From assembly GCA_964615145.1 (NCBI GenBank), contig CAZTOP010000012.1, positions 1 through 64,000 on the forward strand: a stretch of 64,000 bases of DNA, given 5' to 3'. The notes beneath the pieces are model-generated. The model saw only the letters and a program-made list of their open reading frames with translations, was not told where the DNA came from and made no database searches. The DNA is from CAIVPM01 sp964615145 (GTDB lineage: Bacteria > Bacteroidota > Bacteroidia > Chitinophagales > Chitinophagaceae). This document shows, in pieces, positions 7,388-16,645 of the stretch (position 1 is the first letter of the stretch; the number at the start of each line of letters is the position of its first letter). Made by a program: the position numbers and the translations under genes.

Positions 7388-9982
7388 ATGAATTTGAACA
7401 ACTATACAATTAAAGCCCAAGAAATCGTGCAAGCTGCACAGCAAAAGGCTTTCAACAACAATAATGTAAATATTGAAACAAATCATTTACTAAAAGTTTT
7501 ATTGGCAGATGAAGATAGCAGCGTGCAATATTTATTAAAGAAAAATAATGTAAACACACCTTTTGTTGAAACTAAAATTGATGAAAGTATAGCACGTTTA
7601 CCAAAGCAAACAAGTGGTGAACCTGCACAAAATATTGGGCGTGATTTGAACACTGCATTCTTAAAAGCAAATGCTTCATTAAAGCAGTTTGGTGATGAGT
7701 TTGTTAGTGTTGAACATTTACTTATTGGCTTGCTGCAAGTGAATGATGATACTGCAAAGATTTTAAAAGATGCTGGACTTACAGAAAAAGGATTAGTAGC
7801 TGCTATTAAAGATTTACGTAAAGGTTCGACAATTAATTCTCAAACACAAAACAATCAGTTTGAAGCATTGAAAAAATATGCAAGAAATTTGAATGAATCT
7901 GCTGCCTCGGGCAAATTGGATCCTGTTATTGGAAGAGATGAAGAGATAAGAAGAACATTGCATATTTTAAGTAGAAGAAGTAAAAATAATCCTATACTTG
8001 TTGGTGAGCCGGGTGTGGGTAAAACAGCTATAGCAGAGGGTTTGGCAATGAGAATTGTAAATGGTGATGTGCCTGAAAATTTAAAGTCTAAGATTTTATA
8101 TAGCCTTGATATGGGGCAATTAATTGCTGGTGCAAAATATAAAGGCGAGTTTGAAGAGAGGCTAAAAGCTGTGGTAAAAGAAGTAGCAGAAAGTGATGGT
8201 GAAATTATTTTATTTATTGATGAAATACATACCTTAATTGGTGCTGGTGGTGGTGAAGGTGCAATGGATGCAGCTAATATTTTAAAACCTGCATTGGCTC
8301 GTGGAGAGTTGAGAGCTATTGGTGCAACTACTTTAAATGAATATCAAAAATATTTTGAAAAAGATAAAGCTCTTGAAAGAAGATTTCAAAAAGTGATGGT
8401 AGATGAGCCAAGTGCAGAAGATGCAATTTCTATTTTACGTGGATTGAAAGATAGATACGAAACACACCATCACGTGCGTATAAAAGATGAGGCAATCATT
8501 GCTGCTGTTGAATTGTCTCAACGATATATCACAGATAGATTTTTGCCAGATAAAGCCATTGACTTAATTGACGAAAGTGCTGCCAAACTTAGGCTTGAGA
8601 TGAATTCTATGCCTGAAGAATTGGATGAACTAGAAAGAAAAATTCGTCAACTTGAAATAGAAAGAGAAGCGATTAAACGTGAGAATGATGAACCTAAGTT
8701 AAAAGACTTAAATACAGAAATTGCAACATTGTCTGTACAACGTGATACGTTTAAAGCAAAATGGAAAACAGAAAAAGAACTGGTGGATAAAGTTCAAAAT
8801 GCTAAATCAACTATTGAAAATTTAAAACACGAAGCAGAACATGCAGAGCGTAATGGCGACTTTGGAAAGGTTGCTGAAATTCGTTATGGTAAAATAAAAG
8901 AGCAAGAAAAATTAATAGAATCTTTAAGTGCTGAACTAGATGCGACATCTGAAAAAAGATTGATGAAAGAAGAAGTTGATGCAGAAGATATTGCTGAAAA
9001 CATTGCAAGAATGACTCATATTCCTGTATCTAAAATGTTGCAAAGTGAAAGAGAAAAATTATTGAATCTAGAAGATGAATTACACAAAAAAGTAATTGGT
9101 CAGCAAGAAGCAATTGTTGCAGTTGCCGATGCTATTAGAAGAAGTAGAGCAGGCTTGCAAGACCCTAAAAAACCAATTGGTAGTTTTATTTTTTTAGGCA
9201 CAACGGGTGTCGGTAAAACAGAATTGGCAAAGGCATTAGCAGCTTATTTGTTTGACGATGAAAGTATGATGACAAGAATTGATATGAGTGAGTATCAAGA
9301 GAAACATACTGTGTCTCGTTTAGTTGGTGCTCCTCCAGGATATGTGGGTTATGATGAAGGGGGTCAATTAACAGAAGCTGTGCGTAGAAAGCCTTACAGC
9401 GTTGTGTTGCTTGATGAAATTGAAAAAGCACATCCTGATGTTTGGAATATTTTATTGCAGGTTTTAGATGATGGAAGATTGACTGATAACAAAGGACGAA
9501 CAGTGAATTTTAAAAACACCATCATCATTATGACAAGCAATATTGGTAGTCATATCATTCAGGAAAAGTTTGAAAATGTGAATGAAAATAATATTGATGA
9601 AATTAGTGAACAAGCTGAAAAAGAAGTAATGGTTTTATTAAGAGAAACTGTGCGACCAGAATTTTTAAACAGGGTTGATGAAATTATAATGTTCCATCCA
9701 TTGCTAAAAAAAGAAATGAAAGGCATTATCACAATTCAACTTAATGAATTAAAAAATCGTGTTGCAGAAAATGGTATTCAATTGCAGTTTACAGATTATT
9801 TAATCGATTATTTATTGCAAAATGGATACGACCCAACTTTTGGTGCAAGACCCTTAAAACGTTTGATACAAAAGGCTGTTGTGAATGAACTAAGTAAAAA
9901 AATACTGCAAGGCAACATAGATAAAACTAAACCAATTTTAGCAGATGTTTTTGATGGCTTAGTGGTGTTTAGAGAGAGCTGA
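7388..9982 (+). CDS. clpB: ATP-dependent disaggregase ClpB
   Basis: 864 residues, full length for ClpB, the Hsp104-type hexameric unfoldase that frees aggregated proteins together with DnaK. Domains in order: Clp N repeat domain (about 1-150), AAA-1 with Walker A 'GEPGVGKTA' and Walker B 'ILFIDEIHTL', the long coiled-coil M domain (about 410-530) that separates ClpB from ClpA/C, AAA-2 with 'GTTGVGKTE' and 'VVLLDEIEKAHPD', and the D2 C-terminal domain ending 'NGYDPTFGARPLKRLIQK'. It is divergent from the serine hydrolase gene and has its own terminator. Confidence 0.98.
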   Translation: MNLNNYTIKAQEIVQAAQQKAFNNNNVNIETNHLLKVLLADEDSSVQYLLKKNNVNTPFVETKIDESIARLPKQTSGEPAQNIGRDLNTAFLKANASLKQFGDEFVSVEHLLIGLLQVNDDTAKILKDAGLTEKGLVAAIKDLRKGSTINSQTQNNQFEALKKYARNLNESAASGKLDPVIGRDEEIRRTLHILSRRSKNNPILVGEPGVGKTAIAEGLAMRIVNGDVPENLKSKILYSLDMGQLIAGAKYKGEFEERLKAVVKEVAESDGEIILFIDEIHTLIGAGGGEGAMDAANILKPALARGELRAIGATTLNEYQKYFEKDKALERRFQKVMVDEPSAEDAISILRGLKDRYETHHHVRIKDEAIIAAVELSQRYITDRFLPDKAIDLIDESAAKLRLEMNSMPEELDELERKIRQLEIEREAIKRENDEPKLKDLNTEIATLSVQRDTFKAKWKTEKELVDKVQNAKSTIENLKHEAEHAERNGDFGKVAEIRYGKIKEQEKLIESLSAELDATSEKRLMKEEVDAEDIAENIARMTHIPVSKMLQSEREKLLNLEDELHKKVIGQQEAIVAVADAIRRSRAGLQDPKKPIGSFIFLGTTGVGKTELAKALAAYLFDDESMMTRIDMSEYQEKHTVSRLVGAPPGYVGYDEGGQLTEAVRRKPYSVVLLDEIEKAHPDVWNILLQVLDDGRLTDNKGRTVNFKNTIIIMTSNIGSHIIQEKFENVNENNIDEISEQAEKEVMVLLRETVRPEFLNRVDEIIMFHPLLKKEMKGIITIQLNELKNRVAENGIQLQFTDYLIDYLLQNGYDPTFGARPLKRLIQKAVVNELSKKILQGNIDKTKPILADVFDGLVVFRES

Positions 9983-9994
9983 TATATTTAAATT

Positions 9995-10031
9995 AAAAAA
10001 CCTCCAGAAATAAAATTACTGGAGGTTTTCT
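9995..10031. terminator. Bidirectional terminator between clpB and the response regulator gene
   Basis: The stem CCTCCAG/CTGGAGG (10001-10007 with 10019-10025) has an A-run before and a T-run after, so it can serve both convergent genes. Confidence 0.8.
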
Positions 10032-10047
10032 TTATTCTTATTTAAAC

Positions 10048-10755
10048 CTATTGTTGCGGTGCCATCAATCTAAAACCGTTTCCGTGTACGTTTAATAGTT
10101 CTATTGAATCATCATCTTTCAAAAATTTTCTTAACTTAGCAATGTAAACATCCATACTCCTTCCATTAAAATAAGTATCGCTACCCCAAACTTTTTTTAA
10201 TGCTTCCTCACGTGGTAGTAAGTTGTTTAAGTTCTCGCACAGCAGCCTTAACAAAGCCCCTTCTTTAGGTGATAGAACTTCTGACTTATTTCCCATTTTT
10301 AGCTCTCTAATTTTTGCGTTATACACATACTTTCCCAGTACATATTCCGCATTGCTATTTGCAGTATTTTGATCGTCGTTTCTTTTTAAAATTGCTTTTA
10401 TTTTCAAAAGCAATAATTCACTATCAAAGGGTTTGGTAATATAATCGTCAGCACCAAGTTTATATCCTTGAATAATATCTTCCTTCATTGTTTTAGCACT
10501 TAAAAAAAACAATGGAATTTCCGGGTCATGCTCTCTTATATCTTCTGCAAGTTTAAATCCATCCACTCTAGGCATCATTACATCTAATAAACAAATATCA
10601 AATGGTTCTTTTCTAAAAGTTGCAAATCCTGCTCTGCCGTCTCTTTCAAGTGTTACTTCATAATCACTCAACTCTAAAAAATTTTTCAAAACTGTCCCTA
10701 AATTTGGGTCGTCTTCGCAAAGTAAGATTCTATGTTTTTTAACTGTATCAGACAT
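10048..10755 (-). CDS. OmpR/PhoB-family response regulator (RprY-like)
   Basis: 235 residues. The receiver domain has the acidic pair E14/D15 ('LLCEDDPNLG'), the phospho-acceptor D58 in 'LLDVMMPRVDG' and the conserved Lys in 'DYITKPFDSELL'. The C-terminal winged helix begins near residue 135 ('YVYNAKIRELKMGNKSEVLSPKEGALLRLLCEN') and includes 'RSMDVYIAKLRKFL', the DNA-recognition region of OmpR-type regulators. No histidine kinase is adjacent, as is common for RprX/RprY-type orphan pairs in this phylum. The target genes cannot be inferred here. Confidence 0.9.
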   Translation of the reverse strand: MSDTVKKHRILLCEDDPNLGTVLKNFLELSDYEVTLERDGRAGFATFRKEPFDICLLDVMMPRVDGFKLAEDIREHDPEIPLFFLSAKTMKEDIIQGYKLGADDYITKPFDSELLLLKIKAILKRNDDQNTANSNAEYVLGKYVYNAKIRELKMGNKSEVLSPKEGALLRLLCENLNNLLPREEALKKVWGSDTYFNGRSMDVYIAKLRKFLKDDDSIELLNVHGNGFRLMAPQQ

Positions 10756-10810
10756 ATATATTTTGTTTTAATTTTTCAAATAAAATTATAAAATAGCAAA
10801 TTAGATGTAA

Positions 10811-12376
10811 TCATTTTGTTAAAACTACATTTTGTATTACATCTGGCGGAATGTTGTTGCAGTTTTTCAATCTCCAAATACAAAAATATCGAACCATTGA
10901 ACCACTTCGTATCTGATTAATGGTATCTGGCTTTTCTATAACTGCAAAATAATTACTATAACTTTTTTTAACATCAAATGGATTATTTGATGGAACAATA
11001 CAATAAGCATCATCTCCAATTTTTGGAGCTATTCTTTCCTGATTAAGCCAAGCAAAATGATGAATATTGTCCAAAGAACCAATAGCGTAAACAGGCAATC
11101 CTGTTTTCCTTGATGTATATAACTCAAGCTGACAACCTGGAAACCACTGGTTGATGATAATGCTCGAATTGATTTTCATTCTGTTTGTTGCAAAATCCTG
11201 CTTAACCACTCTATCAAATTCATTACTGAAGTTTTTCCAACCACTAATGTCAAGTGTTGGACAGTACTCTCCAAAATTCTCCTTGCTTTGACTGCCAATA
11301 TTAAATGGTGCAAAATTTGCCAATAAAGCAATGCCAGTAAATGCTGTAAACACAAGTATTCCAGCTGTTTTAACCCATAATGGATATAAAGTGATGCTGT
11401 TTTTTGAAAGATAAACCCCAGCAATAATAAATAGTGGAATGTATGCAGGGCCACTCCAATGTGGGAAAATATCATTCTTTAAACTAATATACCAAAACAA
11501 AAAAATCATTGGAAGACTCATTAATAAAAGCCATTGTTTCTCGTTTCTTGTTTCTTGTTTTTCGTTTTGGGTTTTGTATTTAAACTTTTGACTTATTAAA
11601 GCGGCAATTATCAATACAAAAATCACGGGATTTTGGTAAAGTGCTTCTCCAACAATTTCTCTTAATAATGAATCAAAATGAATCTCTTTATTAGTAACCC
11701 TTGCAGCGTGAAAAGTATATGTAATAAACTTATTATTGATATTCCAAATTAAGATAGGCAACAAACAAACTAATGTCACTATAAACCCAATATACATTCT
11801 CCAATTCAACAACCATTTAGTTCTATAAAAAAGAATAAATAAACCAAAACCACCCCATAAATACAAAGCGTGAACTTTACTTAATGAAGCCAATCCTATT
11901 AAAGCTCCCAACAAAATCCATAACCATATTTTTTTATCTTTATTATCAAAAATAATTTTGCACATAATGTACAAAGCACCACACCAGAAAGGCATTTGAG
12001 GACTATCGGGCATTATAAACCATCCTGCAATAATGCTTGTATAGATGGAAAAATTGTATAGCAACATTGCATACCAACCAACAGCATCATTGTATAATAA
12101 TCTGCCAATTTTGAAAATGAAAACAGATGATATAATGCAGCAAATTGTTGGTCCAAACCTTAACAGTGCATCATTAACAAAACTTAAATTGAAAGTTGAT
12201 AATCTTATTAAGATACCAACCATTGGTGGATGATCGAAATAATTGAGTTGTGGCTTTAGTGCATAAGTATAATAGTACGATTCATCGTTACCTAATTCTA
12301 CAAAAAAGGAACAGATAATTTTAATGATAGCAACAGCTATTAAAAAAGTATAAAGTTGTTTGTTAGAAATTTTCAT
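10811..12376 (-). CDS. ArnT/PMT-like membrane glycosyltransferase (GT39/GT83 superfamily)
   Basis: 521 residues with about ten or more hydrophobic helices. The first periplasmic loop carries the acidic motif typical of GT-C enzymes ('FVELGNDESYYYTYALKPQLNYFDHPPMVG', with the catalytic-type Asp/Glu and 'DHPP'). These enzymes transfer a sugar from a polyprenyl phosphate donor to lipid or protein at the periplasmic face. A hydrophilic loop ('KYKTQNEKQETRNEKQ') is encoded by degenerate 7-bp repeats at 11535-11576. It lies 55 bp upstream of the response regulator on the same strand. Confidence 0.85.
   Translation of the reverse strand: MKISNKQLYTFLIAVAIIKIICSFFVELGNDESYYYTYALKPQLNYFDHPPMVGILIRLSTFNLSFVNDALLRFGPTICCIISSVFIFKIGRLLYNDAVGWYAMLLYNFSIYTSIIAGWFIMPDSPQMPFWCGALYIMCKIIFDNKDKKIWLWILLGALIGLASLSKVHALYLWGGFGLFILFYRTKWLLNWRMYIGFIVTLVCLLPILIWNINNKFITYTFHAARVTNKEIHFDSLLREIVGEALYQNPVIFVLIIAALISQKFKYKTQNEKQETRNEKQWLLLMSLPMIFLFWYISLKNDIFPHWSGPAYIPLFIIAGVYLSKNSITLYPLWVKTAGILVFTAFTGIALLANFAPFNIGSQSKENFGEYCPTLDISGWKNFSNEFDRVVKQDFATNRMKINSSIIINQWFPGCQLELYTSRKTGLPVYAIGSLDNIHHFAWLNQERIAPKIGDDAYCIVPSNNPFDVKKSYSNYFAVIEKPDTINQIRSGSMVRYFCIWRLKNCNNIPPDVIQNVVLTK
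11535..11576. repeat. Degenerate heptanucleotide tandem repeat within the glycosyltransferase gene
   Basis: Six 7-bp units of the form YGTTTYT lie head to tail: TGTTTCT, CGTTTCT, TGTTTCT, TGTTTTT, CGTTTTG, GGTTTTG. They encode a charged loop between membrane helices, so length changes in multiples of 21 bp would be tolerated. Confidence 0.65.
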
Positions 12377-12430
12377 TGTAGTGCAGCAAATTTAGTTGTA
12401 AAAAAACTGCAACCCATTATCCATAGCAAT

Positions 12431-12463
12431 AAAAAACCTCCGCCCCAAGAATGAAGCAGAGGT
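12431..12463 (-). terminator. Terminator of the large lipoprotein gene
   Basis: On the minus strand an 8-bp stem with one G-U pair (12456-12463 with 12436-12443) is followed by a run of six T. Confidence 0.65.
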
Positions 12464-12501
12464 GTTAACTTAGATTAAACTCTTGTTATGAAATTTTTTC
12501 A

Positions 12502-14784
12502 TCATTTCATTATTCGAAAAGTACCAGTCACTGTGTGCATGGAGCCACTTATAGTATTTTTAACTGTTCCAGTATAAGTTCCAGCAACATACTGTCCAAC
12601 AGTACCGTATTCCGTAATAGTGATAGAAGCAGGATTAACAGATGCATAAGTAACACCACCATTAACTATGGTAACATCTAATGTAGTAGTACCAGTTGTC
12701 GTGCTATTGAACACTCCGTAGAAAAGATTGTAAGGAGTAATAGACGCTCCTTTGAAAGAAGTTTTATTAGTACCAATTTGTTGTACTCTCAAGGTATCGT
12801 AATTATTATAAGTTGTAGTATCTAATTTATATGTCAAAAACTCGCTAGTACTTGTACCACAGGCTGGTATATTATCAAATCTTAAATCAGCATTTCCAAC
12901 ATTGGTAATGAATGAATTTTTTTGGTGAGCATCATTATCAACAACCTCAATAATGATGGTAGTTTGAGTACCTGGGCATGATTTGTATTTTTGACTAAAC
13001 TGACCATTAGCAATAGGTGATATACGCCCACCTATTGTTGCAAAGCCATTAAGTACTGGGCTACCACTACAATTTATAACAGTACCACTAATTGTAATTG
13101 TGTCTTGTTCTGTATAATTGATATTCATTACACCCGCATTAAAATCGCTAATGAATGGTCCAATAGAACTTGAATCTACCAATACGTAATTATTGCAACT
13201 TGATAGAACATAAACTTGCTTAGATAATTTTTTATTAAGTGGAACTATGGCATCAATGCTCGAGCTTGTGGGGTAATTAACTTTAGCTGAATCAGAGATA
13301 ATAACTTTTACCAAGCTAAATGGCAAGCCAGCTGTGGTTACATACGTTTCCTTGTAATGAGCAGCAAACTGAACACTACAAGCATTTAATTGTCCAATAT
13401 TATAAACTCCCGCACCTGTAATATTTAATGTTATTGGATTGGCTATTTTCTTTAGAGTAGTTACATCAAAACAGTCAATACTTACAGCTACTGTTGATAC
13501 ATTGCCACAAAATATTATTGATTTATTAATTGCACCATTTACAATATTTTCATAAAATTTATCATTACCTAAACTTATAATGGCATAACCATTTGTTACA
13601 GGGTTATTATTACAATTAACTACTGTACCAGTTATAGCAACAGTTTGACCATTTGCACTTGAGTTATTTATTGTAATTAAACCACCATCTGTATTTTGAG
13701 TAAAAGGACCTATAGTCGCAGTGTATATAGAGTTAAAGCATTGAGGACTTGCATATACCTTCATTTCCAATATCTCATTGTAAGGTATTCTTCCACTGAT
13801 ACTACCATCACTTGTAGTAATACCAGTTGAGCTTGAACTCCAATTACCCCCAGTTGCTTTTCTAGTTAAAGTAACCAATGCATTAGAGACAGGAAAAAAA
13901 TGAAAACCAACGAACTTTACTTTATAATTAATAAATACTCCACCGTAATCAGCATTCCACCAAGTGAAATGGTTAACCGTGCCTACATAATTATTTCCTG
14001 TTTTTGTTGCACTGCCTTGCTCTACCCACATTCCTTTTGTTTCATCAAAAAACCACAATGGTATAGTTGCAGGTGCATTGGCTTGTATGCTTGTTGCTAT
14101 TGGAAAACTTAGTGTAGCTGTTTTACCAGTTGCAATTTGCAAAGCTTCGCCATTGCTGCCTTGCAACTCTACGGCTATCATTCCATAGCTCGTTAAAACT
14201 TGTTCGCTGTTACTGTTATTTATGCCACGTAAATCTCCAGGCATTTCTTTAAAACAATTGGCAGTGGTTGGGTCTAAAAAATATGCAGATACATTTACTG
14301 TGCCTGTATAAGCACCACCTGTTTTTAATGCAATAGCATTTGCACCAAATACAATGTTGCCGCCAGTTGCAATAGTTATTTTTCCTCCACTTGCATTGTT
14401 AAAACTACCACTTATTGTTTTTTTAACTAATTGAATAACGATATTGTTAATTACTTTTTCTTGTGCAATGATGGTTCTGCTTCCAGCAAAATAGCCAGTT
14501 TTAGTAGCTTTAATAAACCCACATTTTTCGCCAAGTGATGCTTTAGGCATAATAAAATTACCTCCCACATCAGTAATAGTAGTGCTACTACCAATTGTAA
14601 TGTCAACACCATTTAATGCTGCACCAGTTTGGTCTGTTACTTTTCCAGCAACAATTGTGGAAATTGTTTTGCCTTCATCATAAGGAACAACGGGCTCAGG
14701 GCTGGCAATAGTTTCGTGCTTTTTACAACTATTAACTAAAAGGGATGTTGCAATAAGCAGCAGTATGCTAAAGTATTTTTTCAT
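12502..14784 (-). CDS. Large surface lipoprotein with carboxypeptidase-regulatory-like domain
   Basis: The ATG at 14784 gives a lipoprotein signal peptide (MKKYFSILLLIATSLLVNSC) with lipobox LVNSC; the frame opens 6 codons earlier but those add nothing. About 760 residues follow. The first domain is a carboxypeptidase-regulatory-like beta-sandwich ('VAGKVTDQTGAALNGVDITIG ... TDVGGNFIM'), followed by several repeats of the kind 'ITGTVVNCNNNPVTNGYAIISLGNDKFY' and 'ISGTVINCSGSPVLNGFATIGG'. Bacteroidota lipoproteins with such repeats face the periplasm or the cell surface. Substrate or partner unknown. It is the last host gene before the prophage. Confidence 0.8.
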   Translation of the reverse strand: MKKYFSILLLIATSLLVNSCKKHETIASPEPVVPYDEGKTISTIVAGKVTDQTGAALNGVDITIGSSTTITDVGGNFIMPKASLGEKCGFIKATKTGYFAGSRTIIAQEKVINNIVIQLVKKTISGSFNNASGGKITIATGGNIVFGANAIALKTGGAYTGTVNVSAYFLDPTTANCFKEMPGDLRGINNSNSEQVLTSYGMIAVELQGSNGEALQIATGKTATLSFPIATSIQANAPATIPLWFFDETKGMWVEQGSATKTGNNYVGTVNHFTWWNADYGGVFINYKVKFVGFHFFPVSNALVTLTRKATGGNWSSSSTGITTSDGSISGRIPYNEILEMKVYASPQCFNSIYTATIGPFTQNTDGGLITINNSSANGQTVAITGTVVNCNNNPVTNGYAIISLGNDKFYENIVNGAINKSIIFCGNVSTVAVSIDCFDVTTLKKIANPITLNITGAGVYNIGQLNACSVQFAAHYKETYVTTAGLPFSLVKVIISDSAKVNYPTSSSIDAIVPLNKKLSKQVYVLSSCNNYVLVDSSSIGPFISDFNAGVMNINYTEQDTITISGTVINCSGSPVLNGFATIGGRISPIANGQFSQKYKSCPGTQTTIIIEVVDNDAHQKNSFITNVGNADLRFDNIPACGTSTSEFLTYKLDTTTYNNYDTLRVQQIGTNKTSFKGASITPYNLFYGVFNSTTTGTTTLDVTIVNGGVTYASVNPASITITEYGTVGQYVAGTYTGTVKNTISGSMHTVTGTFRIMK

Positions 14785-14950
14785 AAAATAGTTTATTATC
14801 AATAATCTAATCGTAAAATTAAGGAAATGGGTTGCCCTAGTTTAAAAATATTTTTAATTGAACTGGCAAATGCAATAAATTCCTAAAAAATTGAAAACCA
14901 TAAAGTAATATTTTATTGCTGGCGAAAATTATTTGAGAAAGTAATAAAAT

Positions 14951-14988
14951 AAAAAAGCCTTGATAGCTAATGCTATCAAGGCTTTTTT
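14951..14988. terminator. Strong bidirectional terminator at the left edge of the prophage
   Basis: The run AAAAAAGCCTTGATAGC (14951-14967) pairs perfectly with 14972-14988 around a TAAT loop, giving a T-run on either strand. The stretch 14803-14950 upstream shows no gene. I take this hairpin as the last clearly host element on this side. Confidence 0.85.
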
Positions 14989-15018
14989 CTGTGCCTCAAA
15001 AGGGAGATAAATTGAACC
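14988..15018. other. Candidate left attachment region with resemblance to the tRNA-Leu 3' end
   Basis: TCTGTGCC (14988-14995) and AATTGAACC (15010-15018) recur in the same order and orientation at 60008-60015 and 60025-60033, where they span the 3' end of tRNA-Leu. The spacing differs by 5 bp and the middle is diverged. The site sits between the host terminator and the terminator of the phage lysis operon, where a phage-host junction is expected. The similarity is short and could be chance. Confidence 0.3.
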
Positions 15019-15061
15019 TTTTAATGAATTTGTATAAAATATTTGTAGCGTAAAACCCAAT

Positions 15062-15095
15062 AAAAAAATCCTCCTGTATAGAAATACGGGAGGAT
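15062..15095 (-). terminator. Terminator at the end of the phage late operon, with flanking small hairpins
   Basis: A 12-bp stem with one G-U pair (15068-15079 with 15084-15095) is followed on the minus strand by seven T. Two more small inverted repeats lie between it and the last phage gene: ATAACCC/GGGTTAT at 15124-15143 and TTGCC/GGCAA at 15145-15160. I see no reading frame in 15096-15179. Confidence 0.75.
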
Positions 15096-15179
15096 ACCAA
15101 AACTAACTGCTTATGAGAAAATCATAACCCACTCACGGGTTATATTGCCAATATCGGCAACAAGTTTATAATTATTTTT

Positions 15180-15602
15180 TTAAGGTAATTTACTTAATTG
15201 AAAGTGCATACCATCTAAACGCTGCCAGTTCCCACCCCAATCAAACCCTGCATCAGTAAAACATTTTACAAATCCTGCTGACAATACAGGCTTTACATTT
15301 AAGCCATTCCAAGCTGCATTTACATCAATAGCAATTCCCCAACTATGAAGACTTGCAGCCGTTCTGCTTCCACGTTGATAACGTATATTGAAACAACCAT
15401 CAAATGTTTTTAATTCACTAACAAACCCTCTATCTATCAAATTTTTAAAAGCTGCTGACAGTGGTGCAACAATATCTTTATTGCAGTATAATTTTTTAGG
15501 AATTACACCAACTTCTAATTCAGTTGGAACATCCCATAAAACCATATTATTTTCTTTTTCAGGATTGCCGTATTTGGCAAGTGCTTGTGCTGGTGTTACC
15601 AT
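15180..15602 (-). CDS. Phage endolysin-like M15 peptidase
   Basis: The zinc D-Ala-D-Ala/L-Ala-D-Glu peptidase signature of family M15 is visible: 'SLHSWGIAIDVNAAWN' (His and Asp ligands) and 'GMHFQ' (last His). It would cut peptidoglycan peptides at lysis. I start at the ATG at 15602 ('MVTPAQALAKYGNP'), which fits this family; an upstream ATG at 15665 gives a longer, unconvincing N-terminus. It is the last gene of the leftward late operon and follows the spanin-like and holin-like genes. Confidence 0.85.
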   Translation of the reverse strand: MVTPAQALAKYGNPEKENNMVLWDVPTELEVGVIPKKLYCNKDIVAPLSAAFKNLIDRGFVSELKTFDGCFNIRYQRGSRTAASLHSWGIAIDVNAAWNGLNVKPVLSAGFVKCFTDAGFDWGGNWQRLDGMHFQLSKLP

Positions 15603-15666
15603 AAATAATGTTTTATTTTTGAGAAAAGTGGCGAAAGTGTGCATTGTTAAGAGGCATCGCCACAAA

Positions 15667-16398
15667 TTATTCTTTATTCAAGAACGGAATTTTGTATTGA
15701 TTTTTAATCCAGAAATAACCACCTGTGCCAAGCCCCAACAAAACAAATAACCACCAGTATCTATGCCATATTTCGCCAAAAAAACGTTTTGCTAAATAGG
15801 ATAAGTTATGTTGCTTTTCTAATAGTTCTTTTGAGGCTTTAACTAATATCTCAACGTCTTTTTCGCATTCGTTGTAATTCTTTTTTAGTAACTCATTTTC
15901 TTTGTACTTATAGTAATTACCAGTAGTATCTATAATGGTTTCAGTCGTAGAGTTGTCAAGTGTATCTGTTCTATAAATTACGTTAGGTGTTATTTGACTA
16001 ATAGCAACATCAATAATACTATCAAGCTGTTCACCAGTAAAGCATAATTTACCCTCAAATTGCCTTTCGTAATAGTCACGCAAACGCTTATTCCCACTTG
16101 TATCTTTAACTAAAATTGGTTGCCCTTGTATATACTTTGTGATAGTTTCTTTCTTTGCCTTATTAGGCATTTTACTATCCACAATTGCAGCTAATAAATC
16201 TTTTTTCTTATTAGCGAAATTTGTGTCAATATCGCCTAATACAGACTTGTAAGGCTTTAATGCTTTCTTTTCTGAATTACAGCTACACAAGCCTACAATC
16301 ATCAATAGAATTAGTATTGCTGCAAAGCCCCAAGCAAACGCACTTAATAGTTTTTGCAAGTATCTTTTTTCTGTTTTAAAAAATTCTCTTTCTTCCAT
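15667..16398 (-). CDS. Membrane-spanning lysis-associated protein (spanin-like candidate)
   Basis: 243 residues. An N-terminal hydrophobic segment ends in 'LMIVGLCSCNSEKK' (helix or lipobox-like), then comes a long polar, partly helical stretch, and a second hydrophobic segment near the C-terminus ('WWLFVLLGLGTGGYFWI'). A charged periplasmic rod between two membrane anchors, placed between holin-like and endolysin genes, fits a unimolecular spanin, but no family signature is recognised. Confidence 0.5.
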   Translation of the reverse strand: MEEREFFKTEKRYLQKLLSAFAWGFAAILILLMIVGLCSCNSEKKALKPYKSVLGDIDTNFANKKKDLLAAIVDSKMPNKAKKETITKYIQGQPILVKDTSGNKRLRDYYERQFEGKLCFTGEQLDSIIDVAISQITPNVIYRTDTLDNSTTETIIDTTGNYYKYKENELLKKNYNECEKDVEILVKASKELLEKQHNLSYLAKRFFGEIWHRYWWLFVLLGLGTGGYFWIKNQYKIPFLNKE

Positions 16399-16400
16399 AA

Positions 16401-16640
16401 TTAGTTAGTTGATGTTTTTGAATATTCTTCGCCGTTGGCTAGCACAACTTCTAACGTATTTAATATACCGCTAAGCCCAACTCTAAGCCATAGCATTACT
16501 ATACTGTTATCTGTGTAACCCATAGCTAATAACATAACTATTGCACTGTCGCTTAACATAGTTAATGCTCTTTTTAATTTTCTAAACCAACGTGGAGCCG
16601 GTTTATTAGCGTTTGAAACTGCTACTGATATTTCTGCCAT
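16401..16640 (-). CDS. Small membrane protein, holin candidate
   Basis: 79 residues with a basic N-terminal part ('RWFRKLKRALTML') and two hydrophobic stretches ('SAIVMLLAMGY', 'SIVMLWLRVGLSGILNTL'). Size, topology and position two genes before the endolysin suggest a holin; there is no direct motif proof. It overlaps neither neighbour (gaps of 2 and 5 bp). Confidence 0.5.
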   Translation of the reverse strand: MAEISVAVSNANKPAPRWFRKLKRALTMLSDSAIVMLLAMGYTDNSIVMLWLRVGLSGILNTLEVVLANGEEYSKTSTN

Positions 16641-16645
16641 AAAAA

